This document shows positions 1-7,370 of a DNA stretch of 11,379 nucleotides, in pieces. The stretch is from assembly GCA_044225565.1 (NCBI GenBank), contig JBGAIL010000159.1, positions 1 through 11,379 on the forward strand. The letters are read 5' to 3'. The DNA comes from CAVXAE01 sp044225565. Its GTDB lineage: Bacteria; Pseudomonadota; Gammaproteobacteria; Steroidobacterales; Steroidobacteraceae. Every line of letters begins with the position of its first letter. Position 1 is the stretch's first letter. The notes under the pieces are model-generated. The model was not told the DNA's origin, did not search any database, and saw only the letters and a list, made by a program, of their open reading frames with translations. The translations under genes and the position numbers were made by a program.

Positions 1-180
1 CGAGAAGATGATCTGCAGGCCGGTCTGCTCCCCGAACTGGGTGAGCGCGCTCTTCATGGACCGGGCATCGATGCGGAATTCCACGGGAGATGCCGCTTCC
101 GCCGTGGGCGGGGAGGCCGTGCAGAGTCCCCATGCCAGCGCCAGGCCGCATCCACGCACCATCGAGCTGAAGAACCTCAT
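1..180 (-). CDS. STN-domain TonB-dependent receptor (N-terminus only, runs off the left edge)
   Basis: Sixty codons are visible, reading MRFFSSMVRGCG... from an ATG at 180. Residues about 1-29 look like a Sec signal peptide ending near TAEA-A. Residues 32-60 (VEFRIDARSMKSALTQF..QTGLQIIFS) match the start of the STN (secretin/TonB N-terminal) domain, the periplasmic signalling module of FecA-type receptors. In that family the STN domain contacts a FecR-type anti-sigma factor when substrate binds at the outer membrane. A Shine-Dalgarno-like AAGGGG (187-192) lies 6 bases before the ATG and supports this start. The gene is divergent from a FecI/FecR pair, which fits a trans-envelope signalling receptor. 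STN also occurs in secretins, but the neighbours favour a receptor. The substrate cannot be told because plug and barrel lie outside the window. Confidence 0.85.
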   Translation of the reverse strand, partial: MRFFSSMVRGCGLALAWGLCTASPPTAEAASPVEFRIDARSMKSALTQFGEQTGLQIIFS

Positions 181-240
181 GACCCGCCCCTTCCCGAGAT
201 AATGTCGACGCCGGTATATGACGGGCCCGCGGCGCCTCGA

Positions 241-276
241 GTGAACGTCCCGAAAATATTTCCTTTCGGCGTTCAC
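241..276. promoter_or_regulatory. Long imperfect dyad in the receptor/sigma-factor divergent spacer
   Basis: The arms are GTGAACG (241-247) plus CCGAAA (250-255), and TTTCGG (264-269) plus CGTTCAC (270-276). This gives 13 paired bases with a 2-base bulge (TC) and an 8-base AT-rich centre. No T run follows, so an intrinsic terminator is unlikely. Its place between divergent starts at 180 and 329 suggests an operator or promoter element. On the minus strand the centre reads GGAAAT (263-258), resembling an ECF -35 element, and about 17 bases further is TCGAGG (240-235). That would put a transcript start roughly 48 bases before the receptor ATG. The dyad is seen directly; the promoter reading is speculative. 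Confidence 0.45.
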
Positions 277-328
277 TGCGAGCCCTCTGCGACGGTCATA
301 GACATCACGAGCCCGAACAGGTGAGGGG

Positions 329-847
329 ATGACCCGCAGCGAATCCAGGCCTTCCGCCGCTCCCGTCGGGCTGCCCTTCGAGCAGTGCGACCACGACCTG
401 CAGCGCTATTTCTCCCGCCGCCTGGCCAATCGGCAGGACGTGCGCGAGCTCACGCAGGAAGTGTGGCTGCGCCTGTGCCGGGTGACGGACAGGGAGCGTC
501 TGCGAGAGCCCATGGCTTACGTGTACCGCACTGCTGCGAACGTGCTCGCGGAGTTCCTGTTGCGGCGACGGCGCGATCCGCTGGCGCTCGATGTCGGCAG
601 CGGCGGGCGCAGCCCGGAAGGCGCCTTCGGCGCTCCGGACGAGATGGCCGAGCGCGCGCAGGCCCAGCGGGATCTGCTCACGGCCCTGGCGGCCCTGTCG
701 CCGGCCTACCGGCAGATCGTGTGGATGCGGCTGTGCGAGAGCCGCTCGTTCGGGGAGATTGCGCAGAAGACGGGCTTCTCGGAAGGGACGGCGCGGCGTT
801 ACTACTTCCGCGCCATCAAGACCCTGTGGAAATCGGAGTGGGCATGA
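329..847 (+). CDS. FecI-type ECF RNA polymerase sigma factor
   Basis: This 172-residue protein has the two-domain ECF sigma architecture. Region 2 spans about residues 22-82, with RELTQEVWLRL and a YVYRTAANVLAEFLLRRRR segment typical of FecI-like factors. A variable linker (83-110) follows. Region 4 spans about 114-168 (LSPAYRQIVWMRL, then the helix-turn-helix SFGEIAQKTGFSEGTARRYY). It should direct RNA polymerase to the promoter of its cognate transport genes when released by the FecR-type partner encoded 13 bp downstream. The ATG at 329 is the only usable start, because an in-frame TAG lies at 299-301 and no other start codon intervenes; GAGGGG sits directly before it. The likely target is the divergent STN receptor. 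The start context is slightly cramped, but the identity is secure. Confidence 0.93.
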   Translation: MTRSESRPSAAPVGLPFEQCDHDLQRYFSRRLANRQDVRELTQEVWLRLCRVTDRERLREPMAYVYRTAANVLAEFLLRRRRDPLALDVGSGGRSPEGAFGAPDEMAERAQAQRDLLTALAALSPAYRQIVWMRLCESRSFGEIAQKTGFSEGTARRYYFRAIKTLWKSEWA

Positions 848-860
848 CGAGGACGGAGCG

Positions 861-1852
861 ATGAAAACGGGGCCGACGACGGAGCTGATCGATCGCGCGG
901 TCGAGTGGGTGGAGCGCTGCCGCGAGGGCGACGAGGATCCCGAGGCGCTGTTCGACTGGCTCACCGAATCGCCGCGGCACGTGGAGGTGTTCCTGCAGGC
1001 GTTGACGCTCCAGCAGCGCATCGCACAGGTTCCCGCCGGCCAATGGCGCGAGATTCTCGCGAAGGCCGGGGTGGCCGAGACGGAGAATGTCGTGCCGCTC
1101 ACGGTCGGCGATAGCCTGCAATGGCCTCGACGGCATCGTGCGCGGTGGCAGCTCGCCGTGGCCGCCGGTGTGGCGGCGATCGCGCTGGCCGGCGCCTGGC
1201 TGTTGCTGAAGCCTGCGAGCACGCAGGACTTCATCACCGGGCAGGAGAGCAGCGCACCGTGCAGCTGCAGGATGGCTCGGTGGTCAACCTGAACACCAGC
1301 TCGAGGTTGCGCGTTCGAATCACGAATGAGGCGCGCGAGCTGGAGCTGCTGGAAGGCGAAGCGTTGTTCAAGGTGCAGCGCGACGGCGCACGGCCGTTTC
1401 GCGTGCGCACACCCAATACGGTGATCCAGGCCGTCGGCACTCAGTTCAACGTGTATAGCCGATCGGGCGGCACCACGGTGTCGGTGCTCGAAGGGCGTGT
1501 GCGGGTGCCCGTGGAAGAGGGCGCTGCGCCCGCAATGCTCTCGGCGGGCGAGGGCATCGAGATCGCGAGCGATGGCAAGGTGAGCCATCGCCTGCAGGTG
1601 AACGCTGCGCAGGCGATCGCATGGCAGCAGCGGCGGCTGGTCTTCGACGAAGAGACGCTTTCGAACATCGCTCTCGAGTTCAACCGCTACAACCACAGGC
1701 AGGTGCTGGTGCAGGATGCGGCGGCGGGCTCGCGCCGGTTCTCCGGCATCTTCGATGCGGACGATCCGGATTCGCTCGCGCAGCTGCTGTCGCGGGAGGT
1801 GAGCCTGGCGGTGGAACGGCAGGGTGAGGCGATCCGCATCCGCTCCCGCTAG
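861..1852 (+). pseudogene. FecR-type anti-sigma factor / sigma regulator, split by a frameshift near 1240
   Basis: Two overlapping frames together encode a complete FecR-like protein of about 330 residues. Frame A (from ATG 861, with GGAG upstream) gives an N-terminal DUF4880-like cytoplasmic domain (about 8-54: DRAVEWVERC, FDWLTESPRHVEVF) and one transmembrane helix (about 96-116, WQLAVAAGVAAIALAGAWLLL). It leaves the family consensus at codon 127 and stops at 1292. Frame B continues from 1241 with GEQRTVQLQDGSVVNLN, the FecR periplasmic domain, and an STN-like C-terminus (LVFDEETLSNIALEFNRYN...) to a TAG at 1850-1852. Adding one G to the GGG at 1239-1241 joins them exactly as ..ITGAGEQRTV... 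The normal role is to hold the upstream sigma factor and relay the receptor signal. As written the product lacks its periplasmic half. This could be a real mutation or a base-calling slip in a G run. Confidence 0.88.
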
Positions 1853-1864
1853 GAGGCGATCCGG

Positions 1865-2728
1865 CTAGGCGGGCAATGTTCCCAAGCCTGCAAGGGCCGC
1901 CGAGCACGGCTGCGCAACCTTGAGTGTGAGCAGGTCGTCCGCACGCGTCCTGCCCAGATTCACGGCGGCGATCGACTTGCCCCGTTCCGCCGCGGCGTGT
2001 GCGAAGCGGTAACCGGAATACACCATCAGCGAAGACCCGACGATCAGCATCGCGTCGCAACGCGCGAGCGCGGCCATCGCGGCCTCGACCCGCTCGTGGG
2101 GCACGCTCTCGCCGAAGAACACCACGTCCGGCTTCAGGATGCCGCCGCAGTGCGGACAATCCGGAACCTCGAAGGCGGAGAAGTCCACGCTCTCGAGGTC
2201 CGCGTCGCCGTCGGGGGCGATGCGCGCATCCAGCGTCTCCCATCCGGGGTTCCGGCTCAGCAGGGCGGCTTGCATCGTGGAGCGCGGCGAACGGACTTCG
2301 CAGCGCATGCACCGAATCCGATCCACCCGGCCGTGGAGGTCGACGACGGCCTGGCTGCCGGCGGCCTGGTGCAGGCCATCCACGTTCTGCGTGACGAGGA
2401 GCTCGATGCGCCCCCGCTGCTCGAGTCGTGCGAGCGCGCGATGCGCTTCGTTCGGCGCGGCGTGCCGGAAATGGCGCCAGCCGATGAGGCTGCGGGCCCA
2501 GTAGCGTTTGCGGGTCGCGAGATCATCCATGAAAGCGCGGAACATCACCGGAGGCTTGCGCTTCCAGGCGCCATCGGCGTCCCGGTAGTCCGGGATGCCG
2601 GAGTCCGTGCTGCAGCCGGCGCCGGTGAGCACGAAGAGGCGGCGATGGCCCAGGATGAAATCGCGTAGCGGATCGGTGGCCACCTCGCGAGGATAAGGCA
2701 AGGCTGCGGCCTTGCGGCACTCGGGCAT
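1865..2728 (-). CDS. Sir2-family NAD-dependent protein deacylase, class II (SIRT4-like)
   Basis: This 287-residue protein contains the full sirtuin core: NAD-binding GAGCSTDSGIPDYR (36-49), TQNVDGLH (113-120), and the catalytic His of LHG at 132. The zinc-ribbon cysteines are C140/C143 and C191/C194 (CPHCGG), followed by KPDVVFFGE and GSSLMVYSGYRF. The RYWARSLIGW segment, APDGD, and PDVVFFGESV followed by VYSGYRF closely resemble mitochondrial SIRT4, so class II is a firm subfamily guess. It would remove acyl groups from protein lysines using NAD+ in the cytoplasm; whether it is a deacetylase, lipoamidase or ADP-ribosyltransferase cannot be read from sequence. The start is uncertain. ATG 2728 has no clear ribosome site and leaves 20 bp to the divergent gene. 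GTG 2683 (MATDPLRDF...) fits the family N-terminus and leaves 65 bp. It converges on the fecR stop with a 12-bp gap. Confidence 0.93.
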   Translation of the reverse strand: MPECRKAAALPYPREVATDPLRDFILGHRRLFVLTGAGCSTDSGIPDYRDADGAWKRKPPVMFRAFMDDLATRKRYWARSLIGWRHFRHAAPNEAHRALARLEQRGRIELLVTQNVDGLHQAAGSQAVVDLHGRVDRIRCMRCEVRSPRSTMQAALLSRNPGWETLDARIAPDGDADLESVDFSAFEVPDCPHCGGILKPDVVFFGESVPHERVEAAMAALARCDAMLIVGSSLMVYSGYRFAHAAAERGKSIAAVNLGRTRADDLLTLKVAQPCSAALAGLGTLPA

Positions 2729-2746
2729 CAGGCGCGAGGATAAGGC
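2687..2746 (+). repeat. 13-bp perfect direct repeat across the sirtuin/methyltransferase divergent start region
   Basis: GCGAGGATAAGGC occurs at 2687-2699 and again at 2734-2746, 47 bp apart. The right copy supplies the GAGGA ribosome-binding site of the DUF938 gene. The left copy falls inside the first codons of the sirtuin if its ATG at 2728 is used, and outside its coding part if GTG 2683 is used. The duplication therefore argues mildly that 2684-2748 is intergenic. Confidence 0.55.
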
Positions 2747-2748
2747 CG

Positions 2749-3351
2749 ATGGACAAGCCCTACGCGCCAGCCTGCGACCGCAACCGCGAGCCGATACTCG
2801 CGGTGCTGCGCGAGCACTTTTCCGACCGCCGCCACGTGCTCGAAGTGGGCAGTGGCACGGGCCAGCACGCCGTGCACTTCGCGAAGGCGCTCGCCCACCT
2901 CACCTGGCAGACGTCCGACGTGGCGGAGCACCTTCCGGGCATCCGCGCGTGGCTCGACGAGGCCGGGTTGCCGAACACGCCGCCACCGCTCGTGCTGGAT
3001 GTGAGCGGCGCGTGGCCGCCGGGCGATTTCGATGCGGTGTTCTCGGCCAACACGCTGCACATCATGGGCTGGCCGGAGGTGGTCAGGTTCTTCGCTGGCC
3101 TGGAGACGGCGCCCGCAAAGGATCTCACGCTCGCGGTGTATGGCCCCTTCAGCTACGGCGGACGGTTCACCAGCGAGAGCAATGCCGCGTTCGACGTTTC
3201 CCTGAAGTCGCGCGGCGCTCACATGGGCATCCGCGACTTCGAGGCGGTGGACGGGCTGGCGCGGAGCGCAGGGCTCTCGCTCGTGGCGGATGTCGCCATG
3301 CCTGCGAACAACCGCACGCTGGTGTGGCGGCGCTCGCCGGCGAATCAATAG
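2749..3351 (+). CDS. DUF938 family SAM-dependent methyltransferase (METTL26-like)
   Basis: The protein has 200 residues, the usual length of the DUF938 family. It begins with the family signature KPYAPACDRNREPIL. SAM-binding motif I is LEVGSGTGQHAVHFA (31-45). Later conserved blocks include WQTSD, LPGIRAWLDEAGLPNTPPPL, FDAVFSANTLHIMGW, YGPFSYGGRFTSESNAAFD and the closing PANNRTLVWRR. The fold is a Rossmann-type class I methyltransferase; the substrate of this family is not established to my knowledge. GAGGA lies 7-8 bases before ATG 2749 and supports the start. The gene is divergent from the sirtuin, and its 3' end overlaps the convergent minus-strand gene by 7 bp. Confidence 0.93.
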   Translation: MDKPYAPACDRNREPILAVLREHFSDRRHVLEVGSGTGQHAVHFAKALAHLTWQTSDVAEHLPGIRAWLDEAGLPNTPPPLVLDVSGAWPPGDFDAVFSANTLHIMGWPEVVRFFAGLETAPAKDLTLAVYGPFSYGGRFTSESNAAFDVSLKSRGAHMGIRDFEAVDGLARSAGLSLVADVAMPANNRTLVWRRSPANQ

Positions 3352-3821
3352 CGCGTCAGCGGTACCTCGAGATACTCCTTCAGGAGCATCGCGACCCGGT
3401 GGGCCGCTTCATCGCCGATGCGGGCTTCCTCTTCGATATCGGCCAGCCGGTCGATCCAGTCGGGCTCGCGCGGCTGCCGCTCCCAGATGGTGAAGAGGTG
3501 GAGCTGCTGCCCGCTCTTCAGCACCAGCGAGAGGTTGAACAGCGTGGAATCGGAATGCCCGGACTCGCTCAGCGACAGGTATCGCCACGGCGACAGGACC
3601 GGCACCGGCTGGGCATTGAAGACGATGCGCGAGATGCCGTCGAAGCCGATCACGCGGGAGCGGCGGCTCAGCCAGAAGCTGCGGGAATCGACGATGACGT
3701 GCCTCAGGCGGCGGTTCACGGCGATGCAGCGCGACGAGAAATTCAGCGTGAGCGCTCGTGCGAGCCACGGGGTGCAGCCCCGGATGCGATCGGGAGTGAT
3801 GTGCAGCTTGGGGACGATCAC
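3345..3821 (-). CDS. Uncharacterised basic protein of about 158 residues
   Basis: I do not recognise this family with confidence. From GTG 3821 it reads MIVPKLHITPDRIRG, followed by alternating short hydrophobic and charged segments (RHVIVDSRSFWLSRRSRVIGFDGISRIVF; LFNLSLVLKSGQQLHLFTIWE). These suggest a mostly beta, possibly PH-like domain of about residues 25-115, then a short acidic helical tail (DWIDRLADIEEEARIGDEAAHRVAMLL). It has no signal peptide or membrane helix, so it is probably cytosolic. The frame is also open up to ATG 3899 (184 residues, with a weak GGTGAT upstream), but that start would lie 3 bp from the divergent arsC-like ATG. GTG 3821 leaves an 81-bp spacer containing TATACT (3838-3833, minus), a lone -10-like hexamer. 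Coding status is supported by protein-like composition and convergent packing with the methyltransferase. Confidence 0.68.
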   Translation of the reverse strand: MIVPKLHITPDRIRGCTPWLARALTLNFSSRCIAVNRRLRHVIVDSRSFWLSRRSRVIGFDGISRIVFNAQPVPVLSPWRYLSLSESGHSDSTLFNLSLVLKSGQQLHLFTIWERQPREPDWIDRLADIEEEARIGDEAAHRVAMLLKEYLEVPLTRY

Positions 3822-3902
3822 GGTTGGCAGCGAGTATAGCCGCGTGGCGCCGAATGCCGCGGCATCCAGGTTCGTGCGATGATGGCCGCGAAAGGGCATC
3901 GC

Positions 3903-4259
3903 ATGATCACCATCTATCACAACCCCAGGTGCAGCAAGAGCCGGGAGACGCTGGCACTGCTCGAGTCGCGCGGCGCGCAGCCCTGCGTGGTGGAGTACCT
4001 GAAGGCGCCGCCGACGGCCGCAGAGCTGCGTGCCATCCTGGCCAGGCTGGGCATTCCGGCGGAGCAGCTGGTGCGCAAGGGTGAGGCTGTGTTCAAGGAG
4101 AAGTACGCGGGCCGCGCGTTGAGCGAGGGACAGTGGATCGAGGCGATGGTCGCCGACCCCATCCTCATCGAACGGCCGATCGTCGTCACCGCACGGGGCG
4201 CCGCGATCGGGCGGCCGCCGCAGAACGTGGAGCGGCTGCTGGGCGACGCCGGAACCTGA
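3903..4259 (+). CDS. ArsC/YfgD-family arsenate reductase-like protein
   Basis: This 118-residue protein opens with ITIYHNPRCSKSRETL, the thioredoxin-fold ArsC signature with the redox Cys at position 10. Three arginines sit where glutaredoxin-coupled ArsC enzymes bind oxyanion: R58 (LVRKGE), R91 (ERPIVV) and R104 (IGRPP). The family reduces arsenate to arsenite with glutathione/glutaredoxin, although many YfgD-type members have no proven arsenic role. No arsR, arsB or acr3 gene is nearby, so a dedicated arsenic operon is not indicated here. ATG 3903 has AAAGGG 6-7 bases upstream. A TPR-sulfotransferase follows after 37 bp on the same strand and may be co-transcribed. Confidence 0.9.
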   Translation: MITIYHNPRCSKSRETLALLESRGAQPCVVEYLKAPPTAAELRAILARLGIPAEQLVRKGEAVFKEKYAGRALSEGQWIEAMVADPILIERPIVVTARGAAIGRPPQNVERLLGDAGT

Positions 4260-4296
4260 TGCGCCCGGTGAGTCAGCCTGCATCCCCGGAGCATCG

Positions 4297-6336
4297 TTGA
4301 GCGCAGGCATGGCGCCGCCTTCCCCGGAATCGATGGCCACTCAGGAAGCGAGCATCGCCGCCGCTCTCGATGCGCTGCGGGCCAGCCGCCCGCTGCGCGC
4401 AGAAGAGATCTGCCGCGGCTATCTCGACGGCAATCCCGGCTGCGTGCAGCATTTGAGGCTGCTCGGGCACGCGCTCATGAAGCAGGGGCGCCTTGCGGAG
4501 GCGGAGCGCACGGCGCGCCTCGCGGTCTCGCTGAAGCCGGATTTTCCGCACCTGCACGAGGACCTCGGCAGCATCCTTTCGATCCAGCAGCGCTTCGCCG
4601 AGGCCGTGCCGTGCTTCGAGGAGGCGATCCGCCTGGAGCCGCGCCTCCCGCTCGCCCACAAGAAGCTGGGGCAGGCGCTCGCCGCGCTGGGGCGCGGGCG
4701 CGAAGCGGACCAGTCCTTCGAAGAATATTTCGAGCAGGCGCCGGTGAAAGGGCAGGTGGCCGTCGCCATGGATCACCTGCGTGCCGGGCGCAAGGCGGAA
4801 GCCGTGGACGCCCTGCGCAGCACGCTCCGTCAGAGCCCTGAGGATGTCGATGCCATGCGGTGCCTCGCGGGCATCTACTGGCGCGACCAGAACGTCGGCG
4901 ACGCGGAAGCGCTGTTGCGCCGGGCCACGCAGATCGCGCCGGATTTCACGGCGGCGTGGATGATGCTCGGCGCCCTGCTGCACGATGCCGGGCGGCACAA
5001 GGAGGCGCTCGAATGCTTCCGGCGCGTCCTCGCCGTCGCGCCCGAAGACGTTTCCGCCTGGAGCGGTCTCGGCAACAGCTGTGCCCACGTGGGCGATTCG
5101 CAGGCGGCGATCGCCGCGTACCGGAAGGCCACCGAGCTCAACCCTGCAGCGTCGAACGCACAGATGGGGCTGGGGCACGTGCTGAAGACCGTGGGGGACC
5201 AGGCGGGCGCGCTGCGCGCCTACCGCGCGGCCATCGAGGCCAGGCCGGACTTCGGCGAGGTCTACTGGAGCATGGCCAACCTCAAGACCTTCCGGTTCGA
5301 GGAAGCCGAGGTCGCGGCGATGGAAGCGCAGGTCGCGCGTCACGATCTGTCCGAGAGCGCGGACATCCATTTCCGCTTCGCGCTGGGCAAGGCGTACGAG
5401 GACCAGGGGGATTACGACACCGCCTGGAGCTACTACCACACGGGCAACCAGCGCCAGCGCAGGAAGGTGTTCCACGACCCGGTGGCAATGGAGCTGCGCC
5501 ACGAGGAGATCGCCGAGGTGTTCAGCGCGGAATTCCTGGCGAAGCACGCCGGCGAGGGCTTCGAGTCCGCCGCGCCCGTCTTCATCGTGGGGCTGCCGCG
5601 CTCGGGCTCGACGCTCATCGAGCAGATACTCGCGAGCCACAGCCAGGTGGAGGGCACCGCGGAGCTGCCCGTCCTCAACCGCATCGCCTCGTCGATCGGC
5701 CGCTACCGGAGCGGGCGGGAGGAATATCCGCACACCGTGCGCGACCTGCGCGGGAAGGATCTTCGCGCCTACGGGAAGCAGTACATCGATGAATCGCGGG
5801 CTTTCCGCTCCACGGGCCGCCCGCGCTTCACGGACAAGCTGCCGAACAATTTCTCGCACGTCGGGCTCATCCACCTGGTCCTGCCGCACGCGGTGATCAT
5901 CAACGCGCGACGCCATCCGTTCGACAGCTGCCTGGGCGGCTACAAGCAACTCTTCGGCACGGGGCAGAACTTCACGTACGACATGGCCGATCTCGCGGCC
6001 TACTACCGCAAGTACATGGAGACGATGCAGCACTGGCATCGCGTGCTGCCGGGAAAGGTTCTCGACGTGCACTACGAAGAGACCGTGACCGATCTCGAGA
6101 CGCAGGTGCGCCGCATCCTCGCGCATTGCGGCCTGCCGTTCGAAGACGCCTGCCTGCGGTTCCACGAGACGCAGCGCGCCGTGCGCACCGCGAGCTCGGA
6201 GCAGGTGCGTCGGCCGCTCTACTCGAGTGCGCTGGGTTACTGGCGCCGCTACGAGAAGCACCTGGGCGTGTGGCAGGAAGAGCTCGCCGACATCATCGAG
6301 ACTCTCCCGCCGACCGTACGCGATGCCGGCTGCTGA
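4297..6336 (+). CDS. TPR-repeat sulfotransferase family protein
   Basis: The protein has 679 residues. Residues about 15-345 are tandem tetratricopeptide repeats, recognisable by periodic pairs such as LGHALMKQGRLAEAERTAR, LGALLHDAGRHKEALECFRR and LGNSCAHVGDSQAAIAAYRK. The C-terminal part is a sulfotransferase domain with the PAPS 5'-phosphosulfate loop FIVGLPRSGSTLIEQIL (429-445). A 3'-phosphate binding segment, RRHPFDSCLGGYKQLF, begins at 538. It would transfer sulfate from PAPS to an unknown acceptor, with the TPR part probably recruiting substrate or partner. There is no signal peptide, so it is probably cytosolic. Start: TTG 4297 has GGAG 5 bases upstream; ATG 4309 or ATG 4333 are alternatives. 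It converges on the next gene with a 49-bp spacer containing a CTTGCGCAAG palindrome (6351-6360) but no T tract. Confidence 0.92.
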   Translation: MSAGMAPPSPESMATQEASIAAALDALRASRPLRAEEICRGYLDGNPGCVQHLRLLGHALMKQGRLAEAERTARLAVSLKPDFPHLHEDLGSILSIQQRFAEAVPCFEEAIRLEPRLPLAHKKLGQALAALGRGREADQSFEEYFEQAPVKGQVAVAMDHLRAGRKAEAVDALRSTLRQSPEDVDAMRCLAGIYWRDQNVGDAEALLRRATQIAPDFTAAWMMLGALLHDAGRHKEALECFRRVLAVAPEDVSAWSGLGNSCAHVGDSQAAIAAYRKATELNPAASNAQMGLGHVLKTVGDQAGALRAYRAAIEARPDFGEVYWSMANLKTFRFEEAEVAAMEAQVARHDLSESADIHFRFALGKAYEDQGDYDTAWSYYHTGNQRQRRKVFHDPVAMELRHEEIAEVFSAEFLAKHAGEGFESAAPVFIVGLPRSGSTLIEQILASHSQVEGTAELPVLNRIASSIGRYRSGREEYPHTVRDLRGKDLRAYGKQYIDESRAFRSTGRPRFTDKLPNNFSHVGLIHLVLPHAVIINARRHPFDSCLGGYKQLFGTGQNFTYDMADLAAYYRKYMETMQHWHRVLPGKVLDVHYEETVTDLETQVRRILAHCGLPFEDACLRFHETQRAVRTASSEQVRRPLYSSALGYWRRYEKHLGVWQEELADIIETLPPTVRDAGC

Positions 6337-6385
6337 CCCGGTGTCCGGCACTTGCGCAAGCGCATGAGCGCACGGGTCGGGCGGA

Positions 6386-7309
6386 TCAGCCGTAAGGCCA
6401 GACTTCGAGGCCGTGGATGGCGTTGCGGACGTCCATCGTGAGATTGACGGAGAGCAGGCGCCGGTTGGCGGCGAGGTCGTAGAGGGTCACCGTCGAAGGG
6501 GAGGAGCCGCCCGCGACGACGTGATCGGAGAGCACGCAGAGGCCGCGCGCGAAAGCCTGGCGCGCGACGTTCGTCTGGTCCAGGTCCACGTGCAGCAGAT
6601 CCTCTGGCCGATAGCGCGGCACGGGCATGGCGCGGTCCTCGCGGCCTTCGCCGCGCCCGCTGTAGCGCAAAGCGTTCGCTTCCGTGTCATTGAAAAGCAC
6701 GCCGTCCCGGAACGGCTGCGCGTTGTGCGACCCCGGTGGCAGCTCGGCGGACATCTGCACGCTCTTGCCGTTGAAGAGGAGCATGCCGCCGGTCTTCAGT
6801 CCCGTGACGTACAGGCCTCCCTGGGCGCAGTACACGCTGTTCAGATGCAGCTTGTCGAGCATCAAGGGGCCGTCGTCGCCGCGCGGGTCGAACACGTTGC
6901 CGCTGAAACGGAACTGCTCGGTCGACAGATGCATCGCCCAGCCGAACTCGCGCGCATCGAGATCGAAGCCGAGGATGCAGTCGAACCCGGTGGACGTCAG
7001 GAACAGCGTGCGCTCGTGGACGTCGATCTCGTGACAGTGCCTGAGGTATGGATTGCGCCACGAGCCCAGGAGCTGGAAGTCCGGCGTGTAGGCGAAGAGC
7101 TCGTCGCTCGCTGCGACGTACACCGTCTCGCCGTCGAAGGCGATGCCGCGCAGGCCGCGGTCCCAGCCGCGCCCGTGCCAGTCGATGTCGGCCTTGTCCC
7201 AGTCGAGCAGCTGGCGCACGGTCTGCTGCTCGAGGTCGATGAGATACACGCCACCATGGCTTTCGCCCTGGTGGCTGCCGCGGACGACGGATGTCGTGAC
7301 CAGCTTCAA
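6386..7309 (-). CDS. Uncharacterised propeller-like protein, histidine-rich, in a TonB-receptor operon
   Basis: The 307-residue product has no signal peptide or transmembrane segment. It is built of repeated beta-rich units: GGVYLIDLEQQTVRQLLDW, RGIAFDGETVYVAASDELFAY, RTLFLTSTGFDCILGFDL, GGLYVTGLKTGGMLLFNG, VTLYDLAANRRLLSVNL. These look like blades of a beta-propeller. The LHLNSVYC..GLYVTGL stretch recalls TIGR03032/DUF4915-type proteins, but I cannot confirm membership. Single histidines recur in characteristic spots (GSHQGESHGG 11-20, RHCHEID 90-96, KLHLNSV 153-159, GSHNAQ 193-198, IHGLEVW 298-304) and could bind metal; this is inference. The start is TTG 7309 because no ATG or GTG is in frame between the receptor stop and this codon; no strong ribosome site is visible. 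It lies 61 bp after the receptor stop, so the two are probably one transcription unit. Confidence 0.82.
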   Translation of the reverse strand: MKLVTTSVVRGSHQGESHGGVYLIDLEQQTVRQLLDWDKADIDWHGRGWDRGLRGIAFDGETVYVAASDELFAYTPDFQLLGSWRNPYLRHCHEIDVHERTLFLTSTGFDCILGFDLDAREFGWAMHLSTEQFRFSGNVFDPRGDDGPLMLDKLHLNSVYCAQGGLYVTGLKTGGMLLFNGKSVQMSAELPPGSHNAQPFRDGVLFNDTEANALRYSGRGEGREDRAMPVPRYRPEDLLHVDLDQTNVARQAFARGLCVLSDHVVAGGSSPSTVTLYDLAANRRLLSVNLTMDVRNAIHGLEVWPYG

Positions 7310-7370
7310 GGAGCGCGGGTGCCTGGGTTCTGCGCGTGGCGGGCCCGTGCGCGCCTGCCACGCGCGCGGA

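Noticed and set aside
198..204. GATAATG resembling half of a Fur box
   Set aside because: Only one 7-base half matches and there is no second half in the right register, so iron regulation is not supported.
1233..1292. Programmed ribosomal frameshift in the FecR-type gene
   Set aside because: No slippery heptamer, and no downstream structure I can identify; FecR proteins are not known to use recoding, so mutation or sequencing error is simpler.
305..1696. 463-codon open frame on the minus strand over the sigma/anti-sigma genes
   Set aside because: It lies antisense to clear ECF sigma and FecR sequences, has Arg/His/Ala-rich low-complexity composition and no recognisable domain.
4273..6351. 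692-codon minus-strand open frame opposite the TPR-sulfotransferase
   Set aside because: It is a mirror of a GC-rich coding region; the plus-strand TPR and sulfotransferase motifs are unambiguous.
6337..6385. Possible bidirectional terminator between convergent genes
   Set aside because: A short CTTGCGCAAG palindrome is present, but there is no stable GC stem with a T run on either strand.
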